This document shows, piece after piece, positions 1-11,167 of a stretch of DNA of 64,000 bases. The position numbers and the translations under genes were made by a program. Each line of letters starts with the position of its first letter. Within the stretch, counting starts at the first letter, position 1. The notes under the pieces are model-generated. The model was given only the letters and a program-made list of their open reading frames with translations. It searched no databases and was not told where the DNA came from. The stretch lies in NCBI GenBank assembly GCA_031002005.1, contig CM061914.1:196930685-196994684 (forward strand). Reading direction: 5' to 3'. Source of the DNA: Vandiemenella viatica. Lineage: Eukaryota > Arthropoda > Insecta > Orthoptera > Morabidae.

Positions 1-59
1 GTTTGAATCGAAAGAACTGAATTCTTTATAATTATAACTACTTCAAAAATCATCGGTAA

Positions 60-345
60 CATCACAGCATGACTTCCTGTATTTCTTCCCTGAGATGCAC
101 AACTGTCTCCACAAAATGCTGCCCTCTGTCCCATGTATACACTCCAGCAGACCGCCCAACATCAAGAGTATCTTGGTTCACGAGTACTCGCCTCGTAATT
201 CCCGCACACGGGTCATTCCCGTGCAATACACCGAGCTGGAAAACGTGCAGCATGAACCCGGCTACCTCCGTCTAACCCCAGTCTGATCGCAGAGAACATC
301 TTCCCCATCACTGGCCATGCCACATGCACCACAACACACCATGTT
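60..345 (+). mobile_element. Penelope-like element fragment, linker before the endonuclease
   Basis: This stretch is alignable by eye to 56640-56880, which lies inside a better preserved Penelope-like element. Both carry the same run of phrases, including ACATCTTCCCCATCACTGG here against AATCTTTCCCTATAATTGG there, followed by CATGCCACATG/CATGCTACGTG. The reading frame is broken and no GIY-YIG residues are present, so this is a 5'- and 3'-truncated relic in the + direction. Confidence 0.45.
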
Positions 346-354
346 ACCTTTAAC

Positions 355-725
355 ATTTCATAAGGGGTTGATCAAAAGTATAGAGAAAGTACAGAGAAGA
401 GCCCCTCGGTTCATGACCGCTTGCTACAGTCCTTATGAAAGCGTCACAGAACTGATTAATATAGACTAGGCTGGGAGTCTGTGGTAGATAGAGGACGCAT
501 ATTTCATTTAAACTTATTGGTAAACATGTGTACTCCCACCAACCTATTTGAGTCGGAATGACAGGAAAGATAAGATTAGAGAAATAAGGTGCCGCACTGA
601 TTCTTATATGAATTCTTTTTTCCCTCGTACCATTAGGGATTGGAATGCAAAACAAAGAGATTATCTTTGGTGCTGCACACCCTCTGCCAACCACAATTTA
701 GTGAATTGCAGAGTATATAATTAGA
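355..725 (+). mobile_element. LINE 3' end fragment (CR1/jockey-like reverse transcriptase C-terminus)
   Basis: Conceptual translation gives the usual C-terminal landmarks of CR1/jockey-type ORF2: a KVQRRAPRFM segment (typically 'VQRRAARF'), then an R-T-IRDWN block near the end (typically 'R..WN.LP'). The frame contains stops. The piece is a 5'-truncated dead copy. The same C-terminal signature recurs at 60330-60860. Confidence 0.55.
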
Positions 726-759
726 TGTAGATAAACGTGACTAAAGTTTTTTCAATCAT

Positions 760-1000
760 ATGGCTGGTCTGGACGTGCACACATCTTTCACCCTGCTACT
801 TGTCTTACCCCCTACACGACTGAAACAGCGTAAATTGTCGTGTTTCTTCATGTTCGTTTAACCCTTCTACCTTCGTCTGTGGTAAGTGATTGTTATATTC
901 CCTATCTCAATTTATTTTAACTGTTTTTACCAAACTATTGTGAAGTGTGTTCCGGCTTTTGTGTTTGTCCTGGAGCCCCTGTGGTAAGTAATGGATTATT
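760..1000 (+). mobile_element. Penelope-like element tail segment
   Basis: It contains the phrase TTCGTCTGTGGTAAGTG followed by a CCCTATC motif. The same phrase (TTCATCTGTGGTAAGTG...CCCTATCC) ends the PLE at 57360-57430 and both arms of the foldback at 54237-54539. It is probably the 3' terminal region of a PLE copy whose middle (355-725) was replaced by a LINE. No coding capacity. Confidence 0.35.
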
Positions 1001-1432
1001 TTCCTTGTTTGCATTGTAAAGCAGCAGTTTCACTGTCACTATTATGAGACGGTTAAAGATTCAGAAATTGTGACTACTAGATTAGTCTGGTTGGATTCTG
1101 TTACTGAGTCACTCTGGTATATATCGTTAATTACACACCAGTTGATTATAAACGATTGTACTGTGTGGTTGATACCTGATAAATATTTTTAAATGATTAT
1201 CTCAATAATTTATAGTCTCATTTAAGTTATAGCAAGCTTTGTGTTAAACTAAACAATATGTAGTTAATAATGGAGTGAAAGAACTGCTAAGAGGCAATAT
1301 GTATGTGGAAAGGAAAGTAAATTATACCAAATACTCACCGGTAGCTGACTTCTGATGTTCCAAGTGCAAAATATGCCCGAAAATCACTATCTAAAATAAT
1401 TATGTAGTTTTTCTTGGCATTGAGAATATAAC
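1001..1432. other. AT-rich stretch without recognised features
   Basis: Between the PLE tail and the foldback element I see no open frame, splice-consistent exon or repeat. Confidence 0.5.
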
Positions 1433-2436
1433 TATTGTTCTCGGGTGACTAGTCGCGTTATAGGAGTGTTATAATTACACAATATTTTGGCGCTCTCAAT
1501 CGTTGTCGCCATCTTCTGGTGAAGTGTGGTCAGGAACGTGCGAAGTTGCTGAGCCAGACCAGACTCCTGCTGCTATGCTGTGATTGGTCGGCCGTGGAAC
1601 AAATTGCTCGCTCATGTTACTACCGAACAACAGGGAGTTCAGTAGTAACATGAGCGAGCAATTTGTTGCTCATGCATTAATGAGCAACTTCTGGTGAAAG
1701 TTATGCCTTCTGATTTTTCCTTCTATCGAATGATGAGTTGTGATGAGGCGGGACCCTGGCTATGATTGGTTACAAAGCTGACCAATCACATGGCAGCATG
1801 GCACAATATGAATCTAGCCCACAAGGGATCCGTGTTGACACATCAGATGGATAAGCAATTTATGGCGAAGGCTTTGTTTTTGGATATCACCTTCGAACGA
1901 GCGATGACTTTCAGTCTGTCCGATACAGGCCATGTGAAAAAGGGACATCGAATCTAGCCGTAACTCCATCTTGGTACCGAGCGTGGTGGTGTAACGGATA
2001 GCGTTCTGGCCTCGCATTCGGGAGGACGGCGGTTCGAATCCCCGTCCGGGCATCCAGATTTGGGTTTTCCATGGTTTCCCCAAATCACTCCAGGTGAATG
2101 CCGGGATGCTTCCTTCAAAAGGCCATGGCCGAATTCCTTCCCATTCCTTGCCCCCATCCTTTCCCGTCTCTAAAGACCACGTTGTTATAAAGGGACGTTA
2201 AACTGTTAAAAAAAAAAAAAAAATCCATCTTGGCATCGATTCAAGTCACGACGAGACTTGACCCCTGCTACGACTGATTCCACAGCCGACCAATCACAGC
2301 AGGAGTCTGGTCTAGCTCAGCAACTTCGCACGTTCCTGACCTCACTTCACCAGAAGATGGCGACAAAGTTTGAGAGCGCCGAAATATTGTGTAATTATAA
2401 CACTCCTATAACTCGGCTAGTCACCCCAGAACAATA
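1433..2436. mobile_element. Non-autonomous foldback/MITE with about 165-bp terminal inverted repeats
   Basis: The left arm (about 1433-1600) and right arm (about 2276-2436) are reverse complements with only scattered mismatches. Both outer ends read TATTGTTCT and both continue through GTGTTATAATTACACAATATT and GTCGCCATCTTCTGGTGAAG. The outermost TA may be a target duplication, which would suggest a Tc1/mariner-type mobiliser. Just inside the left arm is a separate perfect 26-bp inverted repeat (1598-1623 with 1642-1667). No transposase frame is present. A SINE sits inside it (1981-2223). Removing the SINE and its duplication leaves about 745 bp. Confidence 0.8.
1981..2223 (+). mobile_element. 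tRNA-derived SINE with target-site duplication
   Basis: The 5' part is tRNA-like, with an A-box region GGTGTAACGGATAGCG and a B box GGTTCGAATCC at 2031-2041. It is followed by a SINE body (TTTGGGTTTTCCATGGTTTC) and an A-rich tail ending at 2223. It is flanked by 16-bp near-identical duplications: TCCATCTTGGTACCGA (1965-1980) and TCCATCTTGGCATCGA (2224-2239). It is inserted inside the foldback element, so it is younger than that element. I associate this family with Orthoptera. Confidence 0.88.
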
Positions 2437-2874
2437 TACTATCTACCAGTGTTTAGGCAAGTCAAACTGAGAAGTATATCATTTAGCGTTATAGTTAGTT
2501 ACTGATTTTAATACAATTTTTTTAAAAAAAATGATATTAATATCACAAAAAACTCCTACTTGATGGGGAAAAACTATAATATTTGAATTTGGCATGAAAA
2601 ATAGTTCTAGAATCTCATTAGTTTGTTCTTGTGAAAGAAAAATGTCAATTTTTGTAGACCAGTGTTATTGATTACAAGAAGGGGCATCAGTGTTTTTTTT
2701 TTCCCTGGAAAAGGTGCGTTGAGTAATTTTAAAAAAATTAAGAAAAAAAAAAATCCACTTGCAAATAATTAATTTTTTAATTTGTCTTTGAATTATTTTA
2801 TTTTCTTTTGGTTGGTTTTAAAGTGTTAATTAATTTTTATTCTATTCCTGTTTTTGCTGATTTCTTTGTTACAG

Positions 2875-5800
2875 GTACATGAAAGATTAGCAACCATTAA
2901 TTTGAAGTTGCATTTGAACAGAGAAGTCAAAAATAACTTCCAACAGCTGGAAGCTTTCATCCCTTTTCCTGGACACCGCATCTTAAGACTGAAACCAAAT
3001 CCTTCTCAAGGAACCATTAATATAAGGTCAAAGAATGAAATCGTGTGGAATATAGGGACAAAGTTTCCTTCGAAATCCCTGGAAGTTACGCTGAATTGTG
3101 TTGCACGGCTGCAACATATTCAGACAGCGGATCCCGAAAAGTCTCCGTCAGAATTCCTTGGAACAGATACAACCCTAAACACATGTGCAGTTGTAAGTAT
3201 GTGCATAATACGTGAATTATGTTGACAATGTGATCCTTAAATCCTGCTTGAAGACAAATCTAAATTTTCTTTTCAGGCATGGATACAGTACAGATTAGAC
3301 GCCAAAAATTGTTATTGTAAACGAATGTGGAAGATCAGGTCTAATATTAACGCAAATACAGTCACAACCTTATGAATTGGATGTAAGATCGAAGTTTTTC
3401 ATGGTGTTGCATTTAAATGTCACACTTGTGGGATGTTTCGAAGGGGTATATCTCAGCCCTCACTTTCAGCCAAATATAAATGTCATTGCGCTGTGTAGGT
3501 TTTTGTCTTTCACCATTTCCACGGCAGTGGATAGACAAACAGTTAATCATTGCCATTTGTTTGTAGATGAGGGCTGAGACAGACGCCTTCGAAATGTCGC
3601 ACAAGTGCGACATCTTAATGCGGCTGGAATACCGAGAAGAGTTTATTTACAAATTAGACTTAGATTTTATAAACGACTACTGAAAATAGTTTCACCAGAA
3701 TTTTTTGTGGTTGTGCAGTGAATCCTTATCAAGTATGGGCAACAGAAAGTCATTTTTTTTTAAAAACAAAACTTTCAATTTATTTAAGATACTACAAATT
3801 CTTGCCTAGTGGGACACAGAACTGTTGGCAGTAAGTTTAATAAGAGTGTGTTTCTTTTTTGTTTTTTTTTGGGGGGGTGAGGGGGGTTACAGAGTTAGGA
3901 AACCAAAATGATGGTTGTAAAAGCAGTATCTCAAGGGATGGGAGTGCTACAGAGCCTTGTATTCAGACCATTCACAGTATTTATTCTGATGAAAGACTAT
4001 TGTCAGTTTAAAGTCAGAGGTTATATTGTTTAGAGATGACAATGTTGAATAGCACAACTAAAGCGAGAGAGGATTGCAAACAGCGACGAGATGATCTGGA
4101 CAGCGTGGCAGGCTTTAATGAGTTACACTGTAGTAGTGATTAATTTTGAAGTATTAAGTTTTCTGGCAACAAAGTGGATTAAATTTCCAAACAAAGAAAC
4201 AGACCAGCTGTTGGAAGCTAAACAATAGTCTACGGCAAAGCAAGTGATCGTCTATTATTAGAATGCTCTCAAAACAATCTAAATCTTAATTCCACATCAA
4301 ATTATATTAGTATTAAAGGATGGTACAAACTAAAAAATCTTTCACCAGAACTGTGCACCTGGAACTTGGATTATCCACCCTGTTCAGATTTCCTTCCTTC
4401 TTGACTTCCACATCTAAAGAAATTTATGGCTAGAAAACATTTTGATGGGAGCAGGGCCGGATTTAAACTTTTTTTTTAGTGTAGGCTGTTCATTTGGTGC
4501 CGCCCTTTTCTCCTTCATACTTATACTAATCACTAATTTGTATTACCTTTATTAGGTATCAAATGATTATTTGCATATGTGAATGGATATAGATTAAAAG
4601 TGACTTCATTGCTTGAAAGTATTCAGATTTAGTCATAAAATAAAAACAAGAAAAATGAATGTTTATTATGAAACAAGAATACAAACAAGAAAATAAAAAA
4701 TGTAATACATAATTGTAGTTTTCTACAGGATTTTTGATTGGCGAAGTCATCTGTCTATAAGATCATCATAGTTTATGGTGTTCCTTATCTCTGCTTCTAT
4801 ATATAGAAGAGGCAAAGAGTTTAGTTTTTCTTGAGATAATGAAGACCTCTGGTAATTCTTCACTCGTTTTAAGCAGGAAAAGTTCCTTCCTCCAGAACAA
4901 TTTGTGGCTGGAGTGCAAAGTGCTAAGCGGAGAGCAATATCCAAGTTCGGGTAACTGTTACGCAGAGATTGCTTCCTCATTATTAGCTGAGAAATTGACT
5001 TTTCAATTATTTTTTCAATAAAATTAGAACTTTCGAGTGCTCGGGGACTTTCAACATCCAGATACTCAATTAATGAAATCTTAGATCATACTTAAGTATT
5101 TTTATTATAGAAATCATGAAACGTAAGTCTGTCAGCAGAAACTTACCTCTGTCTATAGAGTCTTCCTTCGGAAATATACGACGGGCTACAGACTGCGTTG
5201 AACAAGCTACAAAGTCAGGAAACTAATGAAGAATTAAATTAATAATTTAGCTAATTGTTTGCTGTCATCACTTACCTAAATGAAAATTGATAGTAAACGT
5301 ATTTTTCTTTTCTATTAATTGTTCCGAGTTTGTCACTTCACTACTAGATGTCACCACTTAAATGAAAATTTATAGTAGACGTTTTTCTATCATGTTTATA
5401 ATCACACACAAATTTGATGGCTTACTAAAGCGGGCACCCTAGGAAATTTGCTGCCCCTAAAACGCTGGATGAGAGAGTGGTAATTTTCTCAATTTTCTTA
5501 GTGACATTTTAGGGATGGAATCCATTCATTGGAGGAATGTTGGGCAAAGAGCCTTGAACTAAAGGGGCACTACATACAAAAATATATGCATTTTTGAGCT
5601 AAAAAGCACACTTTCACTGCCAAACCAAGAACTTTTCATCATAGTCATGTCACTCAGTACGGGTATAAAATACGGGTGCAAAAGAGGGCAGATGCTTGTT
5701 TACCACGAGACACAATCGGTAACAGATATGACAAAGAAGCTGGTTTGGGTGACTTATGAAGACAGGAGGTAGTTGAAGTTGAAAAGAATAATTAATAGTA

Positions 5801-8800
5801 ATATGTGGAAGTCATAGCTATAAACTAGCAACTGATTTGAGGCTTAAGGGAATGGAAAAATTTTTCTTTTTTAAGTAGGCGAGCCAGGGACTGGGATAAA
5901 GTATTGAGCTGAAACAAGGTACCTGAAACATGAAAGAATTTAAAGTGAAAATTCGTATAATTCAAAAGTAGCTGAGCAGGGAAAATGGCATAGAGACTAA
6001 AGATCAGTCAAAATTAATCATAATAAAAATTAGCAATGTCATATCACTCATTTGCTGCAACAATGACACAACTAAAGAAATTAGCTGGTTTGAGTTATAA
6101 TCTTAGGATGGACCCTTTTCATATATACTACAACTGATTCTATACATTTTCACTTCTTTTATATTGTATTATTTCAATAAAGCATGCAGATAAGTTATTT
6201 TCTAGTGAATGCATTAAGTTACTACACAAAAAAAACATTTGAATCAGTACTCCTGTAAAATTTACGTTTTTGAGTTATGTCAGTGTTGCAGCAAATGATT
6301 GATATTGTACTTCTTAATTTTGTAATACTGTATCTGTTTACAGTTGCTGTTCAAAATTGCTGACTACACATACAGCAAAACCAAAATTGATCCTCAGACT
6401 ATCATGGTCACAACAGCACCCAAAGTTCGATGTGTAGCTTGTAAGTATAAACGACATGCACCATTTGTTATACAGGAATTTGGTGACTTGTTCTGTACTT
6501 CACTATTAATAATATCTATTACCTGGACAGTGAGCGTTGATGCTTGGGTCTAGCACTTGGGAAGATCCTCATCCATCCAGATTTTATCATCCACAGTTTC
6601 CCGAAATCGCTTGAGGTTAATACGGGACGGTTCTTCAAAAGGCCACGGCTTAACTCCTTCTCGTCCCTTATCCTTCCGCACCTCAAACGACCTCAACAAG
6701 TCGTAAACGAGAAGAAACATTGATTAAAAGTCCTGTGAAGTATCTTTCGTATTTCCAACCTTAGCAACGGTGTAATAAATTAGAAGCAAAAATGGTCTTG
6801 CTGTGTTGATGATCCTATGTTTATATTCATATTATTTGTATTGTTCACCATTTTTCCTACACCACCAAATATGTTTCCAATATGGAATAAAAAATTGCAG
6901 GATACTTGTGGAAAGGGGAAACTGCTTTCATACCATGCACCAACCGTTTTACATTCTTATCCAGAAACTTATCCTCGGTTGGAAAAGAGAGAATCAGTTA
7001 ATAATGGCCCTCGGACCCAGCCCTAGCCCTTTAATGAAATTTATTTTAAGGTCTATGTGTTGCAAGCTGGGAATTGAGTAAATATGATTTTGTATATTTT
7101 TCTTGTAATGGTGAATTTGAGTAAACGAACATTGTTTTGTGGAAAGAAACTATGTAAATACTATTTAACCCTTTCCTCCCTGACGGTACTTATAAGTACC
7201 ACTGTATTTACCACCATATAATTCGACAATACCAGTGTCCACTGCATTGTTAAGCCTGTTGATGTATTGTTGTATGATTAAGTCGGACAATGACAACATT
7301 TATTTTTAAATTCTGCGTGAAATTGCCGAGAAATTAATTTTATAAGTTAGGGCTTGACAGCATACTGACCAAAGTAACAAGTGGTACATTACAATGAATT
7401 TTTAGATGATAATTTACTTGGTAAGTGTCAATTTCTGTTATTACTTTTTTAGTTTGAACATTTAACCATATATTTTTCACCTATAAAATATGTTTTTCTA
7501 GTTTCTTTACTAAATAATCTAGAAAAACCAACGTGGACTTATAAGTACCGTCAGGGAGTTCTGGGTAGTTTTATACAGATTATTGGTCAATAGATTTAGC
7601 AAGTATACAATTGGTTTTATCATCGTTTTAGATATTTTCAAATGGATATTTTTATGAAATACGCTCTGATTGAAGCTCTTCTCTTAGAAGTTTATAATTT
7701 ATCAAGACAAAAATGAATAAATGACTGGAATGTTCTCAGATTACTGATTAGGTCAAAGAGTGGTCTTAGAATTGACTGAAAAAAAATAGAGCAATGACGA
7801 TGTTATCTAGTATTATCATTATTTTTCATCAGTTTCATTATTAAAAAACTGAAACAACTTTTGTTTGTGGGAGAATCAGACCCTACTGTAAGGGACTTTC
7901 TAACAATCTGCTGATGGAAAACTAAAAAGAGGAGATTGTGACAATAAATTTACAAACCTAGGTATTTGCTACTGGAAATGGAAGGATAAAAAGGTCGTAC
8001 ATTTAGTATCAAATTTTCATGGCAGCGGTGAAACTCCACTACACTGGTTGGGGTCAATGGCAACTTCAACAGATGGGCCCTCTCTCGGGTTGGATTGGTG
8101 ACCTGGTGGATCTTGGACCAGAGGGCTTCTCTGGCCGGTCATCGGGGGCCACCTCCGGCATTTTCCCCATCCTGCCACCCTGTTGTTACACCACTAGTTA
8201 TATGCAAAGAAAAAGATGGATTGAAGTCGACAATTTCATGCTCAGGAGTCGTCAAGGACTACAATACCTTCATGTGTGGGGTTGATACTGCTGATGAGCT
8301 GATGACTTTGTGCAATGCTGACAGAAGATTACCGAAATCATGGTAAAGATTGTTTTGGGGAATTCTGGATGTCGTATTTGTCAATGCCTATAACATAAAT
8401 GGTCCGATATTTGAAAAAAATTCTGTAAAATTTTTTAGAAGATCCTTTGCACAAGGTATGATGACTATGAAGGATATCGGTAAGAAGAAAAGGTCATCTA
8501 TATATATTTCACCAAGCCCTCATCCATTCAAACAACACAAGTCATACTATTCCACAATGAGAGATGTAAGATTGGGAAACCGAGGAATACACTGTCCCTA
8601 ATTTGTAAAAATCAGATGAAGATGTGAAGTATGTAGAATGAAGAAAATACAGTCAAAACATCATTCCAAATGTTGCACTACAATGTCTTTTGTGTCTGAA
8701 TGAGCAAAAAGAATTGTTTTTTTTTTATTATCATGAGGCAAACATTTCATACCAATATGAACATAATTGAATTCAATTGCTATTGCTGTACATCCTGAGA

Positions 8801-9708
8801 TACACAAAGTCCCTGACGGTACTTATAAGTACCGGCTTAGTAATTAGCACTTAGAGTTCCAAAAAAAATTTGAAAAAAATATGTGTTTTTAATTTCAAGT
8901 ACCTTTATACAAATATATAATTGAAATTATAAATTTCCCTTTTTTTCCAATAGCCGGTACGAAAGGGTTAATATGTTCAAGGACAGTATTACGCATGAAA
9001 CATTGATTAAATGTTTGTAATTCTAAGTATTGATGTGAGCTACTATGTTAGGAGGACAATTTGTGATGGTGTGGACTGATTTATGTAGAAAATTTTGTGT
9101 GTAAATACTTGTAAATATCTTTAATTTTCATTTCTGTGTGTTTCATGGTGATTGTGGATGAGTTTGTTTTAATTCTGATTGTTTTAATGTGATTTTGATT
9201 GTTAGCTGCATTGTTGCCTTTCTGTAGTGACTATATAAAGCTGCCAGAGTTTTTGTTTGAAGTTTCATTTTGAAGGAGTGGCAAGTTCATTGAAAGTTAT
9301 AATTGCTGGAGCGTTTGTTTGTTTTTTACGTAATATCTTTGTATGGGGTCCAGTGCCTTGAAGGATAATAAACAAACTGCAAATTGATTCTTTGAGCAGT
9401 TTTTTTAGGAAACCAAATTACTAACATGGTGACAGGACAGGACATCAAGAAATTGTAATTAATTAAAGAACTAACAAGTTCTCAAACTGCATGAAATTAT
9501 CTTTGAAATTCAGAAGCAAATTTCTTTTATGCAAAAGCTCTATGAACATATTCTCTTGAATTTTACACATTTTTCTCTTCCAGCCTCCGAATTTGCATCA
9601 GGAATATATAAAATATGGAACATGGATGGCGCAGTCCCTGTTATTACCGATCCACCATTTGAAGAACTGAAGGCGTGTATTGATTCAGCAAGCAAGCATG
9701 CATGTTAA
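2875..9708 (+). CDS. AP5M1: AP-5 complex subunit mu (AP5M1), last three exons
   Basis: Exons are 2875-3192, 6344-6440 and 9594-9708 (stop TAA). Acceptors (ttacag, ttacag, cttccag) and donors (GTAAGT twice) are canonical, and phases join cleanly (0, then 1). The product is the C-terminal part of the mu homology domain. ATINLKLH..VKNNF and WNIGTKFPSKSLEVTLN match the conserved AP5M1 blocks INLKLHESVKNNF and IWIIGQKFPKSMEISL as I know them. The second exon's LLFKIADYT parallels LKLHFRILDYT, and the last exon's IYKIWN parallels YYIWN near the C-terminus. AP-5 is an adaptor complex on late endosomes/lysosomes, working with SPG11/SPG15. The N-terminal exons lie left of the window. Introns hold a PLE repeat, a SINE relic and a piggyBac. 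Confidence 0.88.
3405..3640 (+). repeat. Penelope-type terminal repeat with inverted arms and hammerhead-like core
   Basis: The arms at about 3411-3467 and 3561-3620 are inverted copies (CACTTGTG..GATGTTTCGAAGG against CCTTCGAAATGTCGCACAAG, and CTCAGCCCTCA against TGAGGGCTGAG). Downstream comes TGCGGCTGGAA..CCGAGAA, the same phrase as the foldback at 28931-29037 and the PLE at 30455. The right arm carries GATGA (3566-3570), CGAAA (3590-3594) and a perfect hairpin TGTCGCAC-AA-GTGCGACA (3595-3612), then TC. It lies in the first visible AP5M1 intron. Confidence 0.55.
3930..4450 (+). mobile_element. Decayed transposon debris (LINE RT trace, then mariner C-terminus)
   Basis: At about 3990-4050 a short frame reads VILFRDDN, reminiscent of the FADD core of LINE reverse transcriptases. 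At about 4365-4447 a frame reads LKKFMARKHFDG after a PPxSDFLPS-like stretch, which matches the mariner C-terminal 'PPYSPDL.PSDFHLF..LKKFL.GKRF'. Both are heavily mutated and too short to classify further. Confidence 0.35.
4451..6343. other. AP5M1 intron, AT-rich, no genes seen
   Basis: AT-rich intronic DNA. The phrase GGGCCGGATTTAAAC at about 4455 and a GCACCCTAGG...GCCCC stretch at about 5432-5460 resemble the two ends of hAT-type MITEs, but the right end does not close as an inverted repeat. No exon is visible. Confidence 0.4.
6575..6725 (+). mobile_element. SINE relic, body only
   Basis: TCCACAGTTTCCCGAAATCGCTTGAGG, then GGTTCTTCAAAAGGCCACGGC and CTCCTTC parallel the body of the intact SINE at 2050-2160 (TTTCCATGGTTTCCCCAAATC...CTTCCTTCAAAAGGCCATGGCC). 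The tRNA head and A tail are absent, so this is a 5'-truncated diverged copy in the AP5M1 intron after 6440. Confidence 0.6.
7169..8967 (+). mobile_element. piggyBac transposon, internally decayed
   Basis: The element is bounded by TTAA at 7165-7168 and TTAA at 8968-8971, the piggyBac target duplication. Its ends are CCCTTTC (7169) and GAAAGGG (8961-8967), inverted copies. A subterminal motif, CCCTGACGGTACTTATAAGT, recurs at 7178 (+), 7535-7556 (reverse) and 8811 (+). The 16-mer GGTACTTATAAGTACC inside it is a perfect palindrome. It carries a degraded transposase (next entry). It is 1799 bp, shorter than an autonomous piggyBac, and lies in the last AP5M1 intron. Confidence 0.88.
8140..8700 (+). 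pseudogene. piggyBac transposase, C-terminal remnant
   Basis: A frame broken by stops keeps the C-terminal part of a DDE_Tnp_1_7 transposase. VKDYNTFMCGVDTADEL and ADRRLPKSW correspond to the family pattern (Y-N..M-GVD..D then R..K.WW). LDVVFVNAYN corresponds to 'LDVALVNAY'. A Cys/His-rich tail (CEVC..K..SKHHSKCC) resembles the C-terminal zinc-binding domain. The N-terminal half and the first catalytic Asp are missing or unrecognisable, and stops occur at about 8343 and 8599. This copy cannot make a working transposase. Confidence 0.78.
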
Positions 9709-9736
9709 ATAATGTGGTTTTTTGGAACAACTGAAA

Positions 9737-9742
9737 AATAAA
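9737..9742 (+). promoter_or_regulatory. Polyadenylation signal AATAAA of AP5M1
   Basis: A canonical AATAAA lies 29 nt after the AP5M1 stop codon, followed by a T-rich stretch (CTTTTATTTATTT). This is consistent with a very short 3' UTR. Confidence 0.6.
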
Positions 9743-11167
9743 CGTCTTTTATTTATTTAGTGTCTTTGAATATACAAGAACATTTAAAAAGATCATTTTT
9801 TTGTAAACAAAACTGCTCTCTCTTAAAGAGCTATATTTCTAATAGGAGAAATTAGTTTAGATTTTGATCTTCTATAACGTACCACAAAATCATTGAAATC
9901 TGCATGGACACACAAGTGTGGTGAATCAATTTTAAGGTAGTTAATCAAAGAACTGCAAAAACTCCAAAAATTTTCTTTTTATATGAAATTTTTTAAAGTG
10001 AGGGGGTGATTCATTCTCAAAAAATTGAGTTGCCCTTAAAAAAAAACACACACACACACACGAAATCCTCCTTCCTTGTGAGAAACATTTTGCAATTTGT
10101 TTCGTCAAAATCATTTTTTCTGTATGAAAAAAAATCGGCTTGTGCCTCTAACTTTTAGGCCTATTTTGCTCCCTAAATGTCTTTTTGAAGAGCTGCAAAC
10201 ATTAGAGTTTAGCTTAACATATCACAAAGTGATTGAAACTAGAGGGGGTCACTTGAGGAATCTTCCTTGTTTGAGATTTGTAATTGTGCACTATTATAGT
10301 TCCCCAATATGATTATAACATAAAAGTTTTGAGAAAAATCGTAGTGAAGATTATTTTAAAGGGTTTGAACAAATGTTTTTCCTTCCTGTGTATAAAATGA
10401 GAGTTGCAGTCTGCTGACTTTGAAACTTTCTTTTAAGAAGTTTTGGTAAAAGAAAAAAAAACCTGATTCAATTTATAATTTAGTGACATGACTTTCTTGT
10501 GCTCCTTAAAAATCATTCTTGAGATTTTTGGATTTAACAAGTTTATATCATTCAGTAGATAGTTATGTGAACCACGTCATAAATATCTCTTGAAAACATT
10601 TTTTTTCAAAATTTTAAAGGCCCACATAATTTTTTTTTTGTATATGATCTGTATACACTACCTCAGACAATTTCAGAAAATGGTTAGTGAACTTAAGTAT
10701 CACTTGCTGCCAGTTTTTGGTTTTCCAACAAATTTTTTTAGTGAATTCAATGCACAATTTGTATATGGCATCTTTGAAATGTCAGAGTATGTTGCTCTTG
10801 TCAGATTTTACTTTATTCTACAACAATGGTGTTACAGTTTACGTAGTAAAAACATTTATATTGATTATGAAAATTAAGTGAACCAACACTTCCCAAAGTT
10901 GAAGAGAAAAGGTAGCAGTGGAAAAAAAATAATCCTTTCCACATTAATATAGCCTAAAGGCATATCTTCCTGCTCCATTGTTGCAGAGTTTACAAAAATT
11001 GAATAACTTAAATTGAAAATGAGGAAGCATAGGAAAAGTAAATTCATCACTTACCACAAAAAAGGAGTGACAAATAAAATGTACACATTTTGAACAAATA
11101 GAATTTTGGTGTGTGCATCTAACTCTTTTTGTGTTCATATGGTGTGAAATGTGTTCATATCTTTTTC
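9743..11167. other. AT-rich intergenic sequence
   Basis: AP5M1 (+) and RPB9 (-) converge on this region. A short CA dinucleotide run occurs at about 10048-10061. The open frames are AT-driven and have no coding character. Confidence 0.5.

Noticed and set aside
3277..3376. An extra AP5M1 exon after the AG at 3276
   Set aside because: The frame does not fit the AP5M1 protein and the direct join of 3192 to 6344 matches the family without a gap.
4451..5470. A hAT MITE with ends GGGCCGG and GCTGCCCC
   Set aside because: The right side does not close as an inverted repeat and no duplication is visible.
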